From contig JBOFLG010000145.1 of NCBI GenBank assembly GCA_051657745.1, forward strand, positions 1-10,920: a stretch of 10,920 nt of DNA, given 5' to 3'. The notes under the pieces are model-generated. The model was not told the DNA's origin. It worked only from the letters and a program-made list of their open reading frames with translations, and did no database searches. This document shows positions 6,033 through 10,920 of this stretch, one piece after another (within the stretch, counting starts at the first letter, position 1; each line of letters begins with the position of its first letter). The stretch comes from JBOFLG01 sp051657745. Its GTDB lineage: Bacteria; Actinomycetota; Actinomycetes; Actinomycetales; Dermatophilaceae. A program made the translations under genes and the position numbers.

Positions 6033-6446
6033 CTACGGCACGGTGCCGGCTGGAACAACCCAGGTGCAGCGTTGACCGGTCACCGATGCAATGAGGTCGA
6101 AGTCGTTGTCGTAGTGGAGCACCGCGAGGTCGAGCGACTCTGCTGCGGCGGCGACCAGGAGATCGGGGATCTTGCGCCCCCGTTGGCTGCGCTCGGCCAG
6201 CAGTCTCTGGGCCTGTAGTGCTCTGCGCACGTGGGCGGACGTGGTGTCGACCACGTCCGCGAGATTCAGGGCCGCGATCAGGCGGTCCCATTCGCCGGCG
6301 TTGCGTGCCGAGTAGCCGATCTCCAGGTCACAGATGCGCGGCCTTGCGAGTTGCCCGTCGGCAGCGAGCGGCTCGACGACCTCCCGCACTGCCGGATGTG
6401 CCAGGCGAGTCAGAACGCTGGTGTCGACGAGGAAAGTCAGCGCCAC
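6033..6446 (-). CDS. vapC: VapC-type PIN-domain ribonuclease toxin of a vapBC pair
   Basis: This 137-residue PIN domain has the full canonical acidic set: D8 (FLVDTSVLTRL), E42 (ICDLEIGYSAR), D95 (RKIPDLLVAAAAE) and the D113/D115/D117 cluster (HYDNDFDLIA). The 'KIPDLLVAA.AE...VLHYDNDFDLIA' block is typical of actinobacterial VapC endoribonucleases, which cut specific tRNAs or rRNA. It starts at a GTG lying inside the antitoxin gene: the ten bases GTGGCGCTGA are shared by the toxin start and antitoxin stop. There is no separate Shine-Dalgarno, so the toxin is likely made by translational coupling, keeping it below the level of antitoxin. It stops at TAG 6033-6035. Unlike the PIN gene at 1697, this one is complete with its partner. 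Confidence 0.93.
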   Translation of the reverse strand: MALTFLVDTSVLTRLAHPAVREVVEPLAADGQLARPRICDLEIGYSARNAGEWDRLIAALNLADVVDTTSAHVRRALQAQRLLAERSQRGRKIPDLLVAAAAESLDLAVLHYDNDFDLIASVTGQRCTWVVPAGTVP

Positions 6447-6631
6447 GCGTCTGATCGGTCATCGAGGTCGGCGGCACCCAGCACGTCGAGCGCTTCGGCG
6501 ACCCTCAGTCCACGGCCGGACGATGCGAGCGCGAGCGCTTCGTTGACCGTCTCCTTGATCGTCGAAGTTCCCAACTCGGCGCGAGCGGCTCCCAGCCTGC
6601 GCTCGTCGATGTCGACCAGATGCTTGCCCAT
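6437..6631 (-). CDS. vapB: VapB-type antitoxin (ribbon-helix-helix type) paired with the adjacent VapC
   Basis: This 64-residue antitoxin begins MGKHLVDIDERRLGAARAEL. A beta-strand (KHLVDID) leads into two helices (RRLGAARAEL, TIKETVNEALALA), the pattern of RHH/VapB antitoxins that bind operator DNA as dimers. The C-terminal part (RVAEALDVLGAADLDDRSDAWR) is acidic and should wrap the toxin active site. ATG 6631 was chosen because upstream codons belong to a promoter-like AT-rich stretch and the ileS tail. The gene overlaps the toxin start by ten bases. It lies 58 bases behind the ileS stop on the same strand but has its own strong promoter, with autorepression expected for the family. The start codon lies about eight bases after the -10, so the mRNA is probably leaderless or nearly so. 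Confidence 0.9.
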   Translation of the reverse strand: MGKHLVDIDERRLGAARAELGTSTIKETVNEALALASSGRGLRVAEALDVLGAADLDDRSDAWR

Positions 6632-6639
6632 GAGTTGAA

Positions 6640-6668
6640 TATATACGATTGCGCTCCGATATAGACAA
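6640..6668 (-). promoter_or_regulatory. Promoter of vapBC with an overlapping inverted repeat (candidate VapB operator)
   Basis: On the minus strand TTGTCT (6663-6668) and TATATA (6640-6645) are spaced by exactly 17 bases. The -10 ends eight bases before the vapB ATG, implying a leaderless or very short leader. The hexamers sit in an AT-rich island in otherwise GC-rich DNA. An imperfect inverted repeat, TATATCG / CGTATATA, spans the spacer and -10 and is a natural site for an RHH repressor. Operator function is inferred from family behaviour. Confidence 0.65.
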
Positions 6669-6685
6669 CCCCGTTGCTCGGGGCT
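6667..6685 (-). terminator. Putative terminator after ileS, overlapping the vapBC -35
   Basis: On the minus strand AGCCCCG and CGGGGTT form a five-pair GC stem, extended by a G-U and an A-U pair, around the loop AGCAA. It starts five bases after the ileS stop and is followed by TTGTCTAT. The run of T is poor but the placement is right. Its 3' arm shares two bases with the TTGTCT -35 of vapBC. Confidence 0.45.
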
Positions 6686-6689
6686 GGCG

Positions 6690-9600
6690 TCAGGTCCGAG
6701 TGACCCTGACGCGCATCGGGTGGCCATCGCCGACCACGGCCTCGGTGACGCCGTCACCGAGCGGGAGTGACTCCAGGTCGCCGTCCTTCATCTCTGCGGC
6801 GAGGGTCTCGCCCACGACAAGGTCGGCATGGGCATTCGCGGCGTCAACGACCTCTGCACCACCGGCGAGCTCGAGCAGGATGCGGTCGGAGACGTCGAAC
6901 CCCGCCTCCCGCCGCGCCTGCTGCACCACCCGCACGACGTCACGAGCGACACCCTCGCGGGCCAGTTCGGGCGTCACGGTCGTATCCAGGACCACGAAAC
7001 CGCCGTCCCGAAGCACCCCGACGGCGTTCGACGTGATGCCGGGCTGATCGTCGACGGGCGCCGTGCCGGTCGCGTAGGCCCGCTCGTGGACGACCGTGTC
7101 GAGGGTGTACTCGCCCTCGACCAGGCGGATGCCGCCAGCGGTCACCGCGCCATCCGCACCGACCGCCCAGTCGCCGGACTTGCTCGCCCGGATCACCGCC
7201 TGCACGTCCTTGCCGAGCCGTGGCCCGGCGACCCGGGCGGCGACCGTCAGCCGCTGGGTGACGTAGCCACTCGCCGCCGCATCGGTGTCCCGGACGATCT
7301 CGACGTGCTTGACGTTCAACTCGTCCGTGATGATGCCCGTGAACGGCTCCAGCACTGCCGGATCGGGGGTGACCACGGTGAGCGAGGCGAGTGGCAGCCG
7401 CACCCGTAGACCCTCGGCCTTGCGCAGCGAGGAGCCCACCGAGCACACCGCGCGCACCTGGTCCATGGCCGCAACCAGCGCGTCGTCGGCCGGCAGCGTC
7501 GCGGCATCCGGCCAGTCGGCGAGATGCACCGAACGCCCACCGGTCAGCCCGCGCCAGATCTCCTCGGTGACCATCGGCAGCAGCGGTGCCGCCACCCGAG
7601 TGAGCACCTCGAGCGTCGTGGACAGCGTGTCGAATGCGGCCTCCGCTGCGGCGGATTCCCGCGCCGGGTCGGCATCCGCGCCATCAGCCGGGTGCGGCCG
7701 CGGGTCGGAATCCGCGCCGCCCGCCGCGCCGCTCACCGCGTCTGACCGCGGGTCGGCATCCGTGCCGGAACCGCTGTCCCAGAAGCGTTCCCGCGACCGG
7801 CGGATGTACCAGTTGGTGAGCACATCGACGAACTGGCGCAGCGACTCGCAGGCTCCGGACACGTCATAGGCATCGAGTTGGGAGGTGACCACCTCGACGA
7901 GCCCGCGCAGCTTGGCGAGGAGGTAGCGGTCCAGCGGGTCGGATGACGCCGTCGACCACTGCGCCTCGTAGCCCGCGCCGCCGGCCATCGCGTTGGCGTA
8001 CAGACTGAAGAAGTACCAGCTGTTCCACAGCGGGATCAGCACCTGGCGCACACCTTCGCGGATGCCGTCCTCGGTGACGACCAGGTTGCCCCCACGCACG
8101 ATCGGTGACGCCATCAGGAACCAGCGCATCGCGTCCGCGCCGTCGCGCTCGAACACCTCCCGCACGTCCGGGTAGTTCTTCAGCGACTTGCTCATCTTCT
8201 GGCCGTCGCTGCCGAGCACGATGCCGTGCGAGACGCACGACGAGAACGCCGGCCGGTCGAACAGGGCGGTGGCGAGCACATGCATCGTGTAGAACCAGCC
8301 GCGGGTCTGCCCGATGTACTCGACGATGAAGTCGCCGGGGAAGTGATGCTCGAACCAGTCCGCGTTCTCGAACGGGTAGTGCGCCTGGGCGAAACTCATC
8401 GAGCCGGAGTCGAACCAGACGTCGAGCACGTCCGGGGTACGGCGCATCGTCGCGGCGCCGCTCGGGTCGTCCGGGTTGGGCCGGGTCAGGTGGTCGATGA
8501 ACGGGCGGTGCAGGTCCGGCTCGCCCTTCTCGTTGACCGGCAGTCGGCCGAAGTCGCGCTCCAGCTCGGCGAACGAGCCGTACACGTCCACTCGAGGGAA
8601 GCGGGGGTCATCCGACACCCAGACCGGGATCGGGCTGCCCCAGAACCGGTTCCGTGAGATCGACCAGTCCCGCGCGTTCTCCAGCCAGGTGCCGAACTGT
8701 CCATGCTTGACGTGCTCGGGAACCCAGGTGATCTGCTCGTTGAGCTCGACCATCCGCTCCTTCAGCGTCGTCACCTCGACGAACCACGACTCGACCCCCT
8801 TGTAGATGAGCGGCTCGCGGCAACGCCAGCAGTGCGGGTAACTGTGGTCGTAGGTCTCCCGGCGCAGCAGCACCGTGCCCTCGGTGGTCGAGCCGGGTCG
8901 ACCGTCGCCGCGGGTGCGCCCCTGAAGATGGTCGATGATCGGCCGGTTGGCGTCGAACACCTGCAGGCCTTCGTAGTCGGCCACCGGTGCGGTGAACCGG
9001 CCGTCCGGCCCGACCGGCATCACCACGTCGATGCCCTCGCGGTCGACGACCTCCTTGTCGACCTCGCCGAACGCACCCGCGGTGTGCACGACCCCGGTGC
9101 CGTCGGTGTCGGTGACGGCGTCATCGGCACACACCACCCGGAACGCGTTCGGGTGACTGGCGTAGTACGAGAATGGCGGAGCGTACTGGCGGCCGGCGAG
9201 GTCGGCTCCGCGGTACCGGCCAACGACGGCGAACTCGCCAGTCTCGTCGGCGAGTTCGCGCGCATACCCGGCCAACCGCGCCTCCGCGAGGAGATACCGT
9301 GCGGTGCGCCCGGCGCCCGGGACCGGCGCATCGACGACGACGTACTCGATGGCGGACCCGACCATGACGGCGAGGTTCGACGGCAGCGTCCATGGCGTGG
9401 TCGTCCACACCAGCACGTGGGCACCGTCCAGGACCGGGTCGGTACCGGTGTCCTCGAGTTGGAACCCGACGGTCACTGCCGGGTCCTGGCGGTTCTGGTA
9501 GACCTCATCATCCATCCGCAGCTCATGGTTCGACAGCGGCGTCTGGTCATTCCAGCAGTACGGCAGCACGCGGAACCCCTGGTACACCAGGCCGCGGTCG

Positions 9601-10154
9601 TACAGGGCTTTGAACGCCCACAGCACCGACTCCATGAAACTCGGCTCGAGTGTCTTGTAGTCGTGATCGAAATCGACCCAGCGCGCCTGCCGGGTCACGT
9701 ATTCGCGCCACTCGTCGGCGTATGCCATCACGGACTCGCGGCAGGTGGCATTGAAGGTCTCGATCCCCAATTCGAGGATCTCCTCCTTGGTCTTGATGCC
9801 GAGTTGGTTCATCGCCTCGAGTTCGGCTGGTAGTCCGTGGGTGTCCCACCCGAACCGGCGCTCCACCCGGCGGCCACGCATCGTCTGGTAGCGCGGCACG
9901 ACATCCTTGACGTAGCCGGTCAGCAGGTGGCCGTAGTGCGGCAGCCCGTTGGCGAACGGCGGGCCGTCATAGACGACGAACTCGTTGCTGCCCTGCTCCC
10001 CGGCCGGCCGGTTCTCGACCGACGCCCGGAAGGTGTCGTCGCGCGCCCAGTGCGCGAGCACCGCCTCTTCGATCTGCGGAAAGCGCGGGCTCGCGGGCAC
10101 GCCGAACGCGGCGCCGGTGTGCTCGCCAGTGGTCGAGACCGTGGGGTATGTCAT
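6690..10154 (-). CDS. ileS: Isoleucyl-tRNA synthetase (long, eukaryote-like / type 2 IleRS)
   Basis: This 1154-residue class I synthetase joins isoleucine to tRNA-Ile in the cytosol. The first signature is H73-Y-G-H76 in PPFANGLPHYGH, and the second is K653-M-S-K-S. The editing (CP1) domain lies between them, with its Thr-rich WTTTPWTLPSN near residues 250-260 and TDGTGVVHTAGAFGEVD near 345-365. The anticodon-binding domain follows (NWYIRRSRERFW ... APLLPMVTEEIWRGLTGG), then a long C-terminal region. The HYGH signature and length match type 2 IleRS, a form often naturally insensitive to mupirocin (family knowledge, not shown here). Residues about 789-834 are an Asp/Ala/Pro-rich linker with three repeated G-A/T-D-A/S-D-P units, inserted in the anticodon-binding domain. 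ATG 10154 has AGGAGA seven bases upstream. Expression should respond to uncharged tRNA-Ile through the T-box leader. Confidence 0.97.
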   Translation of the reverse strand: MTYPTVSTTGEHTGAAFGVPASPRFPQIEEAVLAHWARDDTFRASVENRPAGEQGSNEFVVYDGPPFANGLPHYGHLLTGYVKDVVPRYQTMRGRRVERRFGWDTHGLPAELEAMNQLGIKTKEEILELGIETFNATCRESVMAYADEWREYVTRQARWVDFDHDYKTLEPSFMESVLWAFKALYDRGLVYQGFRVLPYCWNDQTPLSNHELRMDDEVYQNRQDPAVTVGFQLEDTGTDPVLDGAHVLVWTTTPWTLPSNLAVMVGSAIEYVVVDAPVPGAGRTARYLLAEARLAGYARELADETGEFAVVGRYRGADLAGRQYAPPFSYYASHPNAFRVVCADDAVTDTDGTGVVHTAGAFGEVDKEVVDREGIDVVMPVGPDGRFTAPVADYEGLQVFDANRPIIDHLQGRTRGDGRPGSTTEGTVLLRRETYDHSYPHCWRCREPLIYKGVESWFVEVTTLKERMVELNEQITWVPEHVKHGQFGTWLENARDWSISRNRFWGSPIPVWVSDDPRFPRVDVYGSFAELERDFGRLPVNEKGEPDLHRPFIDHLTRPNPDDPSGAATMRRTPDVLDVWFDSGSMSFAQAHYPFENADWFEHHFPGDFIVEYIGQTRGWFYTMHVLATALFDRPAFSSCVSHGIVLGSDGQKMSKSLKNYPDVREVFERDGADAMRWFLMASPIVRGGNLVVTEDGIREGVRQVLIPLWNSWYFFSLYANAMAGGAGYEAQWSTASSDPLDRYLLAKLRGLVEVVTSQLDAYDVSGACESLRQFVDVLTNWYIRRSRERFWDSGSGTDADPRSDAVSGAAGGADSDPRPHPADGADADPARESAAAEAAFDTLSTTLEVLTRVAAPLLPMVTEEIWRGLTGGRSVHLADWPDAATLPADDALVAAMDQVRAVCSVGSSLRKAEGLRVRLPLASLTVVTPDPAVLEPFTGIITDELNVKHVEIVRDTDAAASGYVTQRLTVAARVAGPRLGKDVQAVIRASKSGDWAVGADGAVTAGGIRLVEGEYTLDTVVHERAYATGTAPVDDQPGITSNAVGVLRDGGFVVLDTTVTPELAREGVARDVVRVVQQARREAGFDVSDRILLELAGGAEVVDAANAHADLVVGETLAAEMKDGDLESLPLGDGVTEAVVGDGHPMRVRVTRT
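7665..7766 (-). repeat. Three near-identical 18-bp in-frame repeats inside ileS
   Basis: Plus-strand copies of CGGGTCGGCATCCGCGCC start at 7665, 7701 (C to A) and 7749 (C to T), spaced 36 and 48 bases and so all in frame. They encode GADADP, GADSDP and GTDADP. The segment is a flexible linker between the NWYIRRSRERFWD helix and the AFDTLSTTLEVL helix of the anticodon-binding domain. Confidence 0.85.
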
Positions 10155-10161
10155 CGCGGGA

Positions 10162-10377
10162 TCTCCTGCGAGAAGGTGGCATCGGGCGGCTCGTCATCCA
10201 CGAGGACGACGGCCGCCACTCGTCATCCGCACCGACCGGATCGGGCCGGATGACGGGTGCGCACCTCCGCGGTACCACCTCGCTTGCCGCCCGTCGATGG
10301 ACGACCACTCTTGCGCCAGGTCGTCACGTGACCCTCGACGTCCGGGTCTAGTGAGGAACGATGTCGAGATGACGACC
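10162..10377 (-). promoter_or_regulatory. T-box riboswitch (ultrashort Stem I, actinobacterial ileS class)
   Basis: On the minus strand the T-box core AGGTGGTACCGCG occupies 10268-10280. Its TGGT (10274-10277) can pair with the 3' ACCA end of uncharged tRNA-Ile. Upstream is a compact Stem I: GGTCGTCA (10370-10377) pairs with TGACGACC (10319-10326), and CTCGAC (10363-10368) with GTCGAG (10334-10339). The terminal loop begins ATCG, so ATC (10360-10362), an Ile codon followed by a purine, is the likely specifier. CTGGCGCAAGAG follows Stem I. Actinobacterial ileS T-boxes are known to act on translation. Here AGGTGG of the T-box (10275-10280) can pair with CCACCT (10174-10179) just before the AGGAGA ribosome site (10162-10167), a plausible sequestrator. 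The details of folding are inference, but the T-box identity is strong. Confidence 0.9.
10192..10255. repeat. Three GGATGACG words in the ileS leader, two forming a hairpin between T-box core and start codon
   Basis: Words lie at 10192-10199 and 10221-10228 (as CGTCATCC) and at 10248-10255 (as GGATGACG). The inner pair forms a perfect 9-bp stem (10221-10229 with 10247-10255). Inside it are a 2x2 mismatch, a 4-bp stem (CCGA/TCGG) and a 5-nt loop. This is the same architecture as the hairpin upstream of folC, with the word in the opposite polarity. Confidence 0.75.
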
Positions 10378-10431
10378 GCGCCCGTTCTTCCGGAAGGCTT
10401 GCCGCTGATAACGGCTCAAATGCCGGTACGT

Positions 10432-10437
10432 ATCATA
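10432..10437 (-). promoter_or_regulatory. Candidate -10 element of the ileS T-box transcript
   Basis: On the minus strand TATGAT is a five-of-six match to TATAAT and would start the transcript near 10425, about 48 bases before Stem I. No good -35 is seen 17-19 bases upstream (TCGCAT region). This AT-richer patch stands out in the intergenic region. Confidence 0.35.
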
Positions 10438-10504
10438 GGGCGGCGCCGAGGTGGAATGCGACCGACGTCACGAGCACAACCCACCCCCCATGGAAAACTG
10501 CCGA

Positions 10505-10533
10505 TTTCGCAGCGCGCAACGACGAGGTAGAGT
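10505..10533 (+). promoter_or_regulatory. Candidate promoter of the right-edge secreted-protein gene
   Basis: TAGAGT (10528-10533) is a fair -10 with TTTCGC (10505-10510) 17 bases upstream as a weak -35. Transcription from about 10540 would give a leader of roughly 225 bases before the TTG start. Confidence 0.3.
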
Positions 10534-10765
10534 GCCGAACGTCGTCCGTCAGGGCGACAACCCGCACCTTCCGGGGCAGGCCGGTCGACCTCCGGCGTTG
10601 TGCCCTGACCGTCGGCCAACGGCGTGATCCGTCGCGGCGGGCCGGGATGCCCACGGAGGTGCACGCGGCTTCACCACACCGTCGAGAACGCGGAACGGAG
10701 CCTGACGGTCGGCCACCAGCGTCGGCAGTCACGGCAGTCGTCACGAACCGCCGAAGAAGGTCTCT
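10534..10765 (+). other. Long, structured 5' leader of the right-edge gene; no recognised riboswitch class
   Basis: A 13-bp stem with one bulged G is formed by GTCAGGGCGACAAC (10548-10561) and GTTGTGCCCTGAC (10597-10609), enclosing GC-rich sequence with several CCGG words. Downstream there is a direct repeat, CCTGACCGTCGGCCAACG (10604-10621) and CCTGACGGTCGGCCACCA (10701-10718). No credible coding frame fills the region on either strand. I compared it by eye with ydaO (c-di-AMP), cobalamin, SAM and c-di-GMP consensus blocks, and none fits convincingly. Confidence 0.4.
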
Positions 10766-10920
10766 TTGTCTCCCACCACACGACACCGTTGCCGGGCACC
10801 CAGCGCGCTCGGACCGCTTGCCCTCGCAGCGCTTCTTCTTGCCGCACCGACGGCTGCAGTTGCCGGCGACCCAGCCAGCGCGGGCCGGGCCCGCACCGTT
10901 CTCCCGCCAACCGCCAGCCC
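10766..10920 (+). CDS. Secreted protein of unknown function (signal peptide only; runs off the right edge)
   Basis: The frame opens at TTG 10766 and has no stop to the window end (51 complete codons). GAAGAAGG (10753-10760) lies five bases upstream. No ATG, GTG or other TTG occurs between the in-frame stop at 10703 and this TTG, which decides the start. The peptide is a textbook Sec signal: basic n-region (TTRHRCR), hydrophobic core (ALGPLALAALLLAAPTAAVA) and a likely cleavage AVA|GDP near residue 33. The mature part visible (GDPASAGRARTVLPPTAS) is Ala/Pro-rich, low in information and gives no family. The gene is divergent from ileS and has a long structured leader, so it may be under RNA-level control. 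In Actinobacteria such leaders often precede cell-wall hydrolases, which is only a hint here. Confidence 0.75.
   Translation, partial: MSPTTRHRCRAPSALGPLALAALLLAAPTAAVAGDPASAGRARTVLPPTAS

Noticed and set aside
8703..9833. 376-codon plus-strand open frame
   Set aside because: It lies entirely antisense to ileS and is a composition artefact of high GC third positions.
10540..10760. c-di-AMP (ydaO) riboswitch before the secreted gene
   Set aside because: Context fits, but I could not find the conserved ydaO blocks by eye; left as an unclassified leader.
10433..10786. 117-codon minus-strand frame upstream of ileS
   Set aside because: It overlaps the likely ileS promoter and the divergent gene's leader and start, has no ribosome site and resembles no family.

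Overview
The window is high-GC, gene-dense DNA of actinobacterial character. It carries a long, eukaryote-like (HYGH) IleRS preceded by an actinobacterial-type T-box, a manganese (yybP-ykoY) leader before a TerC-family gene, an actinobacterial CDF-like 'SRND' cation transporter, GTG and TTG starts, and what look like leaderless or near-leaderless promoters. The protein types fit the order Micrococcales (Intrasporangiaceae or a relative) best. That placement is inferred from family resemblance, not from a marker gene.

Layout from left to right. 1-264 (-) is the N-terminal part of a TerC-family membrane protein, whose mRNA leader (about 272-400) is a yybP-ykoY Mn2+ riboswitch. 508-777 (-) is a small membrane-anchored protein with an L7/L12-C-terminal-like domain. 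778-992 is a divergent intergenic region with a 9-bp tandem repeat. 993-1631 (+) is a CDF-like cation transporter, followed by an apparently orphan VapC toxin at 1697-2083 (+). A convergent gap leads to folC (2173-3564, -). Next comes a 176-bp spacer packed with copies of the word GGATGACGGG, then a secreted M14 zinc carboxypeptidase (3741-5831, -). A complete vapBC pair (6033-6631, -) sits directly behind ileS (6690-10154, -). ileS has a T-box leader (about 10162-10377) that carries further copies of the GGATGACG word. Divergent from ileS, a long structured 5' leader precedes a TTG-started secreted protein that runs off the right edge (10766-10920, +).

Functional themes are metal export (Mn-riboswitch/TerC and a CDF-like protein), core housekeeping (folate polyglutamylation, isoleucyl-tRNA charging under tRNA feedback), secreted proteins, and two PIN-toxin loci. 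No phage, transposase, CRISPR array, tRNA or rRNA was seen. The least explained signals are the strongly over-represented octamer GGATGACG, found singly in genes and as inverted pairs in two intergenic or leader regions, and the structured leader at the right edge.
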